Assembly (NCBI GenBank): GCA_030765665.1
Contig: JAVCCD010000023.1
Span: forward strand, 1 to 10,229
Source: Candidatus Tenebribacter mawsonii
GTDB lineage: Bacteria; Cloacimonadota; Cloacimonadia; Cloacimonadales; TCS61
Direction: 5' to 3'
Length of the DNA: 10,229 nt
Part shown: positions 1 through 5,589 of the stretch, piece by piece
How positions within the stretch are numbered: position 1 is the stretch's first letter
Layout of the letters: every line of letters starts with the position of its first letter
The notes under the pieces: generated by a model
The model's database searches: none
Told to the model about the DNA's origin: nothing
Seen by the model: the letters and a program-made list of their open reading frames with translations, nothing else
Program-made: the position numbers and the translations under genes

Positions 1-190
1 TCAAAATATTTTTTTCAATATCAAGACCAATCAGAATTTTAACTTCTTTATCTTTTATTTCTTCATAGATCTCATTGAAACCTGAGAAATAAAAATAACC
101 TACCAGCATATAAAGTCTTTGAGTTGTTGGTAAAATATCATTTATGACATTACCGAGTAATTTATCTTGGTTTGTAATAAACTGAGCCAT
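1..190 (-). CDS. Partial CDS: N-terminus of a PLD-like domain protein (helicase-associated type)
   Basis: The reverse strand reads 63 codons without a stop from the ATG at 190-188 to the window edge, so the gene is cut off. The product starts MAQFITNQDKLL and continues through LVGYFYFSGFNEIYEE to VKILIGLDIEK. This pattern is familiar from the phospholipase D-like N-terminal domain of bacterial SNF2/DEAD-type helicases found in phage-defence or restriction-like loci; the catalytic HKD motif and any helicase motors would lie outside the window. The start is supported by an AAGGAAG ribosome-binding site at about 196-202, five bases before the ATG. A promoter-like site lies upstream at 226-254 within an inverted repeat. 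The open frame and RBS are seen directly; the family is recognised from memory of its N-terminus; a role in defence is inference. Confidence 0.6.
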   Translation of the reverse strand, partial: MAQFITNQDKLLGNVINDILPTTQRLYMLVGYFYFSGFNEIYEEIKDKEVKILIGLDIEKNIL

Positions 191-225
191 TTGAACTTCC
201 TTGCTTCTATTTTTTATTCAAAAAC

Positions 226-254
226 TAAATATTATTTTCGCAACCTAAAGTCAA
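226..254 (-). promoter_or_regulatory. Candidate promoter of the PLD-like gene
   Basis: On the minus strand, TTGACT (254-249) is followed after 17 bases by TATTTA (231-226), about 35 bases before the AUG of the partial gene. The -35 box lies in the loop of an inverted repeat, AACCTAA at 242-248 and TTAGGTT at 259-265. That is a plausible place for a repressor to act. The spacing and repeat are seen directly; promoter function is inference. Confidence 0.4.
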
Positions 255-317
255 ACAATTAGGTTAATACGCTTTTACTTCTTTTGCCTGTAATATATGC
301 ACGCTGCGTCCAATATT

Positions 318-427
318 TTGTTGTACATAACTAACCTATAGTTATGGTAATTTGTTGTACAATAACTTTTTTCTGGGAGTTATTGTACAATTCATCAATT
401 CAAACTTCTCTCGTACCAATTTGTACA
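318..427. repeat. Cluster of TGTACA palindromes with nested inverted repeats
   Basis: TGTACA occurs at 322-327, 356-361, 384-389 and 422-427. A perfect 13-base inverted repeat, TTGTACAATAACT at 355-367 and its complement at 378-390, encloses a 10-base loop. A second one, CATAACTA at 326-333 and TAGTTATG at 339-346, has a 5-base loop. The block TTTGTTGTACA recurs about 33 bases apart (317-327 and 351-361), so the minus strand shows two imperfect tandem copies of hairpin plus TGTACAACAAA. It could be an operator array, the end of a mobile element, or a small structured RNA; none can be chosen from the sequence. Confidence 0.7.
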
Positions 428-519
428 AAAGTCTATTCTTATTAAACTTAACTGCGAATTTCTTCACAAATTGGATTTTAGTCAACATGAAAATATTATA
501 TTATCCCTGTCATTTTCTC

Positions 520-540
520 GGACAGCTCAGAGTGCTGTCC
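520..540. repeat. GGACAGC hairpin at the 3' end of rnhB
   Basis: GGACAGC at 520-526 and GCTGTCC at 534-540 form a perfect 7-bp stem with a 7-base loop that abuts the rnhB stop codon (TAG, 543-541). In rnhB direction the stem is not followed by a run of T, so it is not a classic intrinsic terminator. It may protect the mRNA 3' end or be a copy of a dispersed palindromic repeat. The block CCGTAGGGACAGC spans the last proline codon, the stop and the stem. Confidence 0.6.
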
Positions 541-1155
541 CTACGGAAATTTCAAAGTCAATTGTTGTATCGGTTTATAAGATTTTCGATGACAATCCAG
601 GATACCATATTCATCAAGTGCAGCAATATGTTCCTTGGTTGGATAGCCTTTATTTTGCTTGAAGTTATAATTTGGGAATTGTTCGTGAAGCTTAAGCATG
701 ATCCTGTCTCGCGTAACTTTTGCTATAATGGATGCAGCGGCAATTGAAGCTATTTTCGCATCTCCTTTTACAATTGCCTTAGCAAATCCAACTAGTTTTT
801 TGGGTATTTTATTTCCATCAATTAAACATAGATTCGGTTTAACGTTTAGAGATAGAACAGCTTCTTCCATACCAAATAATGTTGCTTGCAGAATATTTAT
901 CTCATCAATTATTTCAGGTGATACGATCTTAACTTCCCAGCAAATTGCTTCTTTTGTAATTATCTCATAAAGCTCTTCGCGTTTCTTCTCACTCAGTTTC
1001 TTAGAATCGTTTAAGCCTGGTATTTTCTTTTGGAGATCAAGAATTACTGCAGCCACCACAACAGGTCCTGCCAGCGGTCCACGACCAGCTTCATCAACTC
1101 CTGCAATAATTCCGAATTCTTTATAGAATATCTTCTCTTTTTTATAGAGGGGCAT
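541..1155 (-). CDS. rnhB: Ribonuclease HII
   Basis: Cytoplasmic endonuclease that cuts RNA in RNA-DNA hybrids and starts removal of single ribonucleotides misincorporated into DNA. The 204 residues match the usual length. The signature GVDEAGRGPLAGPV (19-32) carries catalytic D21 and E22 and the GRG loop that reads the ribose. Further acidic metal ligands are expected at D113 (LIDGNK) and D132 (KGDAK), followed by the conserved block SIIAKVTRDR (142-151). NKGYPTKEH (168-176) holds the tyrosine (Y171) that in this family stacks at the RNA-DNA junction. The ATG (1155-1153) overlaps the stop of the upstream PdxA fusion as TAATG; with only a weak GGA upstream, translation is probably coupled. All key residues are present, so the enzyme should be active. 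Confidence 0.96.
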   Translation of the reverse strand: MPLYKKEKIFYKEFGIIAGVDEAGRGPLAGPVVVAAVILDLQKKIPGLNDSKKLSEKKREELYEIITKEAICWEVKIVSPEIIDEINILQATLFGMEEAVLSLNVKPNLCLIDGNKIPKKLVGFAKAIVKGDAKIASIAAASIIAKVTRDRIMLKLHEQFPNYNFKQNKGYPTKEHIAALDEYGILDCHRKSYKPIQQLTLKFP

Positions 1156-2864
1156 TATTTTTCCAAAATAAAGAACAAGCGTGAAAAATTTGAATCAAGT
1201 ATTTTAGGATTATGATCAATAAGATTCTCTTCATAACCAATGCTGTAGATTCCCTTTAGTTTAAATTCAGAATTATTGATACAATTTATGATTTTGCTAA
1301 CTTTAAATATTTTTTGTTTATGCTCTTCATCGTATCTGGCATAAAGAAATCCTTTCTTCTTGATAAAAGTAAGTTTTGTTGATTGAAAATTCGTTGTAGG
1401 TTCATACTCACTTTCATGAATAAAGATATCATCACGAATTTCTTCAACATTAATAAAACCATCAAAATGATTCTCACAATTTTTTGGAGTTGTTATGTCA
1501 AAAATGAAGATCCCATTTTCTACGATAGTGTTATAAACATTATTAAATAAAAGTTCAATTTCATTAGGATCATGAAGATAATTCAGGCTGTCAAAAAGTA
1601 AAAGAACCAGATCATATTTATTTGTGGGAAGTTCATCAGTCATTTTGTTTAATTTCAAATTTGGGGGAAATGGTTTTCCCGAAGCTATTTTCAACATTTC
1701 TGCTGAGATGTCAGAAGCATCAACTGTCAGACCTTTTTTAACGAGTAGTGAAGAGACATTGCCACTACCACATGCAAGTTCTAAAATTCGAGCAGGACTT
1801 TTACCAAATATCTTATTATAATGTGATAAAACAAAATCAACCCAATTATTATAATCAACATGGCTCATATAATTATCATAGTATTCTGCAAAGATACTAT
1901 AATTATTGTTAGGAATGTCTTCCGATACTGAGATCATTTTCTTTGCAAAAGTTATCGCCTTTTCAAGACTTTTTTCAGAAGCAATTCCTTTTCCTGCAAT
2001 GTCGTAAGCTGTGCCGTGATCTACCGATGTACGGATGAAAGGTAAACCAAGTGTAACATTTACTCCCTCATCTGCTGAGATCATTTTAAAGGGAATTAGT
2101 CCTTGATCGTGATATGCAGAAATTATCATATCATAAGAAGTTGCTTTTGTTGCAAAGAAAGTATCAGCAGGGAAGGGACCATCAATGTGAATTCCATCAA
2201 TTTCTAGATCTTTTACAACAGATGCAATTAATTTGTCATCTTTTCCAAATGCCCCATTTTCACCGGCATGAGGATTTACTGCCAGCATTGCTATTTTGGG
2301 ATTTTTTATAATTTTACAAGCTTCTTTATAGATCAATTCGAATTTTGGTTTCAAAGGTTCTGAACTTAAATATTTTGAAATATCTGAAACAGCGATATGT
2401 GTAGAGAGAAGTGATAGATTAAAATAAGGTCCCCAGAATGACATAATTACATTTTCGGTATTAGAGCTTGCGGCAAAGAATTCGGTATGTCCAATAAAAT
2501 TGGGATGCGTATGACGGATTGCATCTTTGCTAACGGGTGCTGTCACAACTGCATCAAGCTTATTAGTATTGAGATCTTTAGCGCATTCAGAAAGTATTTT
2601 ATGAGCTGTCTCTCCACTCTCTTTTGATGGCATTCCAATTTCGATATTGTTGCTATTTATCTCCATCCAATAAATATTTTTCCAAGAAGTTGCTTCATTA
2701 ATATTATGAATCTTCACAACAGAATTCCCATCAGTGAACGGATCAAGTTTACCATAAACTACAAAAGTAATATCTTCCCTTAATTTTAAAAATCTAATAG
2801 CTTTAGAAGTGATTTCCGGACCAATTCCAGCTGGATCACCCGTTGTAATTGCAATTCTCTTCAT
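1155..2864 (-). CDS. pdxA: PdxA-type 4-hydroxythreonine-4-phosphate dehydrogenase fused to a class I SAM methyltransferase
   Basis: The 569-residue frame is far longer than ordinary PdxA (about 330). Residues 1-312 are PdxA, the metal- and NAD-dependent enzyme oxidising 4-phosphohydroxy-L-threonine in vitamin B6 synthesis. They carry TTGDPAGIGPEI (7-18), APVSK (109-113), IGHTEFFA (124-131), and metal-binding histidines expected at H156 (STHIAVSD), H199 (NPHAGENG) and H252 (AYHDQG), then RTSVDHGTAYDIAG. Residues from about 320 are a Rossmann methyltransferase resembling the YqeM group: FAEYYDNYM (325-333), SAM loop LELACGSGN (361-369), acidic strand end DASDIS (382-387) and YDLVLLLFDSLNYL (417-430). 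The linker is under 15 residues and has no internal start with a good ribosome-binding site. The gene start at 2864 has GAGGT at 2877-2873, eight bases upstream. The methyltransferase substrate is unknown. The gene is coupled to rnhB by TAATG. Both domains look intact. Confidence 0.92.
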   Translation of the reverse strand: MKRIAITTGDPAGIGPEITSKAIRFLKLREDITFVVYGKLDPFTDGNSVVKIHNINEATSWKNIYWMEINSNNIEIGMPSKESGETAHKILSECAKDLNTNKLDAVVTAPVSKDAIRHTHPNFIGHTEFFAASSNTENVIMSFWGPYFNLSLLSTHIAVSDISKYLSSEPLKPKFELIYKEACKIIKNPKIAMLAVNPHAGENGAFGKDDKLIASVVKDLEIDGIHIDGPFPADTFFATKATSYDMIISAYHDQGLIPFKMISADEGVNVTLGLPFIRTSVDHGTAYDIAGKGIASEKSLEKAITFAKKMISVSEDIPNNNYSIFAEYYDNYMSHVDYNNWVDFVLSHYNKIFGKSPARILELACGSGNVSSLLVKKGLTVDASDISAEMLKIASGKPFPPNLKLNKMTDELPTNKYDLVLLLFDSLNYLHDPNEIELLFNNVYNTIVENGIFIFDITTPKNCENHFDGFINVEEIRDDIFIHESEYEPTTNFQSTKLTFIKKKGFLYARYDEEHKQKIFKVSKIINCINNSEFKLKGIYSIGYEENLIDHNPKILDSNFSRLFFILEK

Positions 2865-3020
2865 ATAATTTTACCTCAACAAACTTATAACAAAATAATT
2901 TTTCCTCAAAAATCTCACTATCTGTCAATTTATTTGTTGTCATAAAAAGTAATAAAGATTAATTTAGCGAAGCAAAGAAAAATTATTAAATATTATTTTG
3001 CATCTAATATAGGGGAAATG
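2865..3020. promoter_or_regulatory. Divergent promoter region between pdxA fusion and the Memo-like gene
   Basis: This short AT-rich gap must start transcription both ways. For the plus strand, TTGTCA (2937-2942) is followed after 17 bases by TAATTTAG, a weak candidate. For the minus strand, a perfect TTGACA lies at 2928-2923, but no good -10 box stands 16-18 bases further on. Only the general location is supported. Confidence 0.35.
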
Positions 3021-3839
3021 ATGAATAGAAATCCTGTTGTTGCTGGCAGCTTTTATCCGGGTGATTCAAGTATTCTTAATAAACAGATCGAAGATTATTT
3101 ACAAAAAGTGAATATTGAAATTGCAGGGAATGATATATTGGGTGTAATATCTCCTCACGCAGGATATGTTTATTCTGGTAAGTGTGCTGCTTTTAGCTTT
3201 AAAGCATTACAACAAAAGGATTTTGATGTGGCAGTTATTATTGCACCAAGCCATCGTTTTGCGGATTTTGATTTTTCAGTGGGTGATTATGATGAATATT
3301 TAACTCCTTTAGGAAGCATGAAAGTTGCTAAAGATATAGTAAAAGAATTAAAAGAAAAATACGATATTGGAACAACATATTATGCAAGTAATATTGAACA
3401 TTCTCTAGAAGTTCAATTGCCTTTTTTGCAGAAAATTAAACCTGATTCTAGCATTGTCCCAATTTTGCTTGGTAGGCAAAATAAGGAAAATAGTAAGAAA
3501 TTAGCAAAAATTTTGGTCGAGTGTTTTAAGGGAAGGTTCGATAGAACAGTCTTCATAATTAGTAGTGATCTTAGCCATTATTACGAAAGTGAAACAGCAA
3601 CGGCAATGGATAAGGAATTATTAATAAATTTTGAGAATATGAATGTAGATAAAATGGGAGAAGATTTTAATCTGGGCAAAATCGAAGCTTGTGGAATGGG
3701 TGGAATATTGACTCTTATGTATCTTGCAAAGAACCTTGGCTATAATGTGATAAAAAATCTTGATTATAGAAATTCCGGTGAAGTAAGCGGAGATTACAAT
3801 CAGGTTGTTGGATATCTTTCGAGTTGTGTGTATAAATAA
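3021..3839 (+). CDS. amrB: Memo-like protein (AmmeMemoRadiSam system protein B)
   Basis: A protein of the MEMO1/LigB-like dioxygenase fold, about the usual length (272 residues). Motifs in order are NPVVAGSFYPGD at the N-terminus, SPHAGYVYSG (44-53), APSHRF (75-80), EHSLEVQLPFL (126-136), SSDLSHYYE (181-189), EACGMGG (222-228) and SGEVSGDY. The likely metal ligands H46, H78, H186 and C224 line up with the iron-binding H49, H81, H192 and C244 of human MEMO1, so it is probably a mononuclear iron protein. Two ATGs stand in tandem (3018 and 3021). AGGGG at 3011-3015 is only two bases from the first but five from the second, so I chose 3021. The usual partners (AMMECR1-like and radical SAM proteins) are not in this window. 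The bacterial function of the family is not settled; the gene symbol is the generic one. Confidence 0.9.
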   Translation: MNRNPVVAGSFYPGDSSILNKQIEDYLQKVNIEIAGNDILGVISPHAGYVYSGKCAAFSFKALQQKDFDVAVIIAPSHRFADFDFSVGDYDEYLTPLGSMKVAKDIVKELKEKYDIGTTYYASNIEHSLEVQLPFLQKIKPDSSIVPILLGRQNKENSKKLAKILVECFKGRFDRTVFIISSDLSHYYESETATAMDKELLINFENMNVDKMGEDFNLGKIEACGMGGILTLMYLAKNLGYNVIKNLDYRNSGEVSGDYNQVVGYLSSCVYK

Positions 3840-3840
3840 T

Positions 3841-3869
3841 TTGACAAGAAAACCAAAAATTCCGAATTT
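3841..3869 (+). promoter_or_regulatory. Candidate promoter of the tRNA operon
   Basis: A perfect TTGACA (3841-3846) begins two bases after the stop of the Memo-like gene. Seventeen bases later stands GAATTT (3864-3869, continuing as TTTG), a poor -10 box by the sigma-70 rule. Transcription would start a few bases before the first tRNA at 3884. The placement supports it; the -10 is weak. Confidence 0.45.
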
Positions 3870-3883
3870 GCATTTTTAAGTGA

Positions 3884-3958
<75 letters not shown>

Positions 3959-3970
3959 TTTTTAAATTTT

Positions 3971-4044
3971 GGCGACATCGCCAAGTGGTAAGGCAAAGGT
4001 CTGCAAAATCTTTATCCCCGGTTCGAATCCGGGTGTCGCCTCCA
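3971..4044 (+). tRNA. tRNA-Cys (anticodon GCA)
   Basis: Acceptor GGCGACA pairs with TGTCGCC, the D stem is GCC/GGC, the anticodon stem is AAGGT/ATCTT with loop CTGCAAA (GCA), and the T arm is CCCGG-TTCGAAT-CCGGG. The discriminator is T, as expected for cysteine identity, followed by an encoded CCA. It lies 12 bases after tRNA-Gly and is surely co-transcribed. Confidence 0.97.
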
Positions 4045-4074
4045 TATTGTGCGTTCTAAGTGACTCAAGTTCTT

Positions 4075-4161
4075 GCCGGAGTGGTGGAATTGGTAGACAC
4101 AAGGGACTTAAAATCCCTCGATCTTCGGGTTGTGCCGGTTCAAGTCCGGCCTCTGGTACCA
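4075..4161 (+). tRNA. tRNA-Leu (anticodon UAA)
   Basis: Class II tRNA of 87 bases with a long variable arm (4119-4133, a GATC/GGTT stem capped by TTCG). Anticodon stem AGGGA/TCCCT encloses CTTAAAA, giving anticodon TAA at 4109-4111. T arm is GCCGG-TTCAAGT-CCGGC, the discriminator is A and CCA is encoded. The acceptor stem GCCGGAG/CTCTGGT contains two G.T wobbles, one of them the terminal 1-72 pair, which is unusual for a leucine tRNA. Confidence 0.95.
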
Positions 4162-4167
4162 AATAGA

Positions 4168-4198
4168 AACGCTAATCTTCTAGGTTAGCGTTTTTTTT
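4168..4198 (+). terminator. Intrinsic terminator of the tRNA operon
   Basis: AACGCTAA (4168-4175) pairs with TTAGCGTT (4185-4192), and three more pairs including a G.T extend the stem inward to a 3-base loop. The stem runs straight into eight T residues (4191-4198). It lies seven bases after the CCA of tRNA-Leu, a classic Rho-independent terminator. Confidence 0.93.
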
Positions 4199-4230
4199 AT
4201 TTATATTACATCGATTATATTATTATAAAA

Positions 4231-4260
4231 TTGACAACTCAATACTAAAAAAAATATTAA
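4231..4260 (+). promoter_or_regulatory. Candidate promoter of the MBOAT-like gene
   Basis: TTGACA (4231-4236) is followed after 18 bases by TATTAA (4255-4260), 28 bases before the gene start. The upstream terminator isolates this gene from the tRNAs, so it needs its own promoter. Confidence 0.5.
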
Positions 4261-4288
4261 CCAAAAAGTAATAAAAAGATGGAAGTAA

Positions 4289-4780
4289 ATGAAGCAAAAT
4301 TCACATAAAACACTAAAGCATTATATTCATCTTCGTTTGGGAAGAGGGAATTTTTTTGAGATTCTGAAATCGATGTTTGTCAAAGCATTTGAAGCAAAAT
4401 CGGCAAAAGAGTTTTGGAATTATTGGAATCCTGTATTCGGCTATTTCATGTTATTCTATTTTTATAAACCATTAACAAATAAAGTGCCAAGAGCTATACG
4501 TGTAATTGCAACATTTACAGTTTCGGGTTTTTTCTTACATGATCTTTTATTATGGTGGCCATTTTGTTGGATGATCGCCTATAAAACTCATTTTCCTTTT
4601 GGAACAGTTTGGTTTATTTTTTTGGCAATTATTATGTTATTGCTAGAAAAAATTGGTTTCAATACTGAAAAGTATTCACCAAGGATTCGTGTATTGACAA
4701 ATTTAGGTTATCTTAGTGTCGCCCTGGGTTTAACTCTATTAGTTGCAAGTGGTATGAAATTAATTACTAATTTATGTTAA
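4289..4780 (+). CDS. Short MBOAT-like membrane protein, possible acyltransferase
   Basis: A 163-residue inner-membrane protein with about four hydrophobic segments (near 48-60, 71-93, 105-120 and 138-157). FWNYWNPVFGYFMLFYFY (42-59) followed by TFTVSGFFLHD (75-85) resembles the conserved core of membrane-bound O-acyltransferases, which show FW.RWN, then TF..SG..H with a catalytic histidine; here that would be H84. Full MBOAT enzymes have 400 residues or more, so this is a small relative with only the core, not obviously a broken gene: it has its own promoter-like site and a GGAAG at 4281-4285, close to the ATG. Its stop lies five bases from the end of the convergent btpA-like gene, with no terminator between them. 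The acyl donor and acceptor cannot be told. It could also be an inactive scaffold. Confidence 0.6.
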   Translation: MKQNSHKTLKHYIHLRLGRGNFFEILKSMFVKAFEAKSAKEFWNYWNPVFGYFMLFYFYKPLTNKVPRAIRVIATFTVSGFFLHDLLLWWPFCWMIAYKTHFPFGTVWFIFLAIIMLLLEKIGFNTEKYSPRIRVLTNLGYLSVALGLTLLVASGMKLITNLC

Positions 4781-4785
4781 TTTAG

Positions 4786-5589
4786 CTATCTCAACTCACC
4801 TACATACTTCATAAATGATTGAACTCTTTCACTTGAAATTTCATTCTGCCATTTCCCATTTTCTTTGAAATGTGAACCAATAATAAAGCCATTTGCATGT
4901 TCCCAATATTTATCAATGTTATCTATTGTAACTCCAGAACCTATTAAAATTGGAAGATCACATGTTCTACCTACTTTTTGTAATTCTGTTAAATCTGTCT
5001 CTTTTGAGGTTGATTTACCAGTAATAATAACTCCATCAGCAAGAAAGAATTTGCATGCTTCTGCAAAATCAGTAATATCCAGATCAGATGTTATTGAATG
5101 AGAAGAATGTTTCTTTTTAATATCAGCAAATACTGCTATCTCATTTGCACCGATTTTTTTACTATATCTTATAAGCTCACCTGCACAGGCGTTCATCAAT
5201 CCCTCATCGGCTATGTGTGAATACACGAAACCTTCAACACGAATAAATTCACATCCAGAAGCTTGAGCTACCGCCAGAGCTTCTATATTAGCTCCAGCTA
5301 GTATTTGAATTCCACATGGGATAGAGATATTTTTATTAACTTCTGCAGCAACTGCCGTCATTGAAGCTGTAATTTCCGGACCAACTATTTTGTTCAAATA
5401 AGGTACATCATGCATATTTTCCATGATAATTGCATCCAATCCATTTTGCTCATACAATTTTGCTTCTTCAACTGCTTTAGTAATAATTTGAGGGATTGTA
5501 AGTTTATTGTTCGGAGTACCGGGAAGAGCTTGAACGTGGACCATACCTATTATCAATTTCTTCTTCTTCAATTCATTTATGATTTTCAT
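4786..5589 (-). CDS. BtpA/SgcQ family TIM-barrel protein
   Basis: The 267 residues match the BtpA family along their whole length: GMVHVQALPGTP (15-26), NGLDAIIMENMHDVPY (49-64), IPCGIQILAGAN (90-101), EFIRVEGFVYSHIADEG (114-130), ADIKKKHSSH (155-164), DGVIITGKST (185-194), PILIGSGVT (213-221) and GFIIGSHFKENGKW (234-247). The strand-loop pattern is a cytosolic TIM barrel with an IGSG phosphate-binding-like loop. The family is named after a cyanobacterial protein needed for photosystem I, but most members, such as E. coli SgcQ, sit beside sugar or nucleoside transport genes and have no proven reaction. The ATG overlaps the symporter stop as ATGA, and GAGG at 5599-5596 is a good ribosome-binding site. 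It is therefore translated with the symporter and shares its riboswitch-like leader. Whether it acts on a thiamin-related compound is open. Confidence 0.88.
   Translation of the reverse strand: MKIINELKKKKLIIGMVHVQALPGTPNNKLTIPQIITKAVEEAKLYEQNGLDAIIMENMHDVPYLNKIVGPEITASMTAVAAEVNKNISIPCGIQILAGANIEALAVAQASGCEFIRVEGFVYSHIADEGLMNACAGELIRYSKKIGANEIAVFADIKKKHSSHSITSDLDITDFAEACKFFLADGVIITGKSTSKETDLTELQKVGRTCDLPILIGSGVTIDNIDKYWEHANGFIIGSHFKENGKWQNEISSERVQSFMKYVGELR

Larger units (their letters stand above)
191..540. other. Gene-poor intergenic region with repeats
   Basis: No convincing gene lies here between rnhB and the partial PLD-like gene, both on the minus strand. The reading frames that run through it on the plus strand have no family resemblance and mostly lie antisense to rnhB. 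It holds the promoter-like site at 226-254, an inverted repeat at 242-265, a cluster of TGTACA palindromes with nested inverted repeats (318-427), and a hairpin at 520-540 touching the rnhB stop codon. Confidence 0.6.

Noticed and set aside
520..540. Hairpin as an intrinsic terminator of rnhB
   Set aside because: No T run follows in the direction of rnhB, and the stem is only 7 bp.
352..747. Plus-strand open frame across the repeat region into rnhB
   Set aside because: No family resemblance, no ribosome-binding site, and its 3' half is antisense to the clear RNase HII gene.
2923..2928. TTGACA on the minus strand as the -35 of the pdxA fusion
   Set aside because: No acceptable -10 box is found 16-18 bases downstream, so I list only a general promoter region.
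3962..4166. Open frames on both strands over the tRNA genes
   Set aside because: They are translations of the tRNA-Cys and tRNA-Leu sequences, a common false call.
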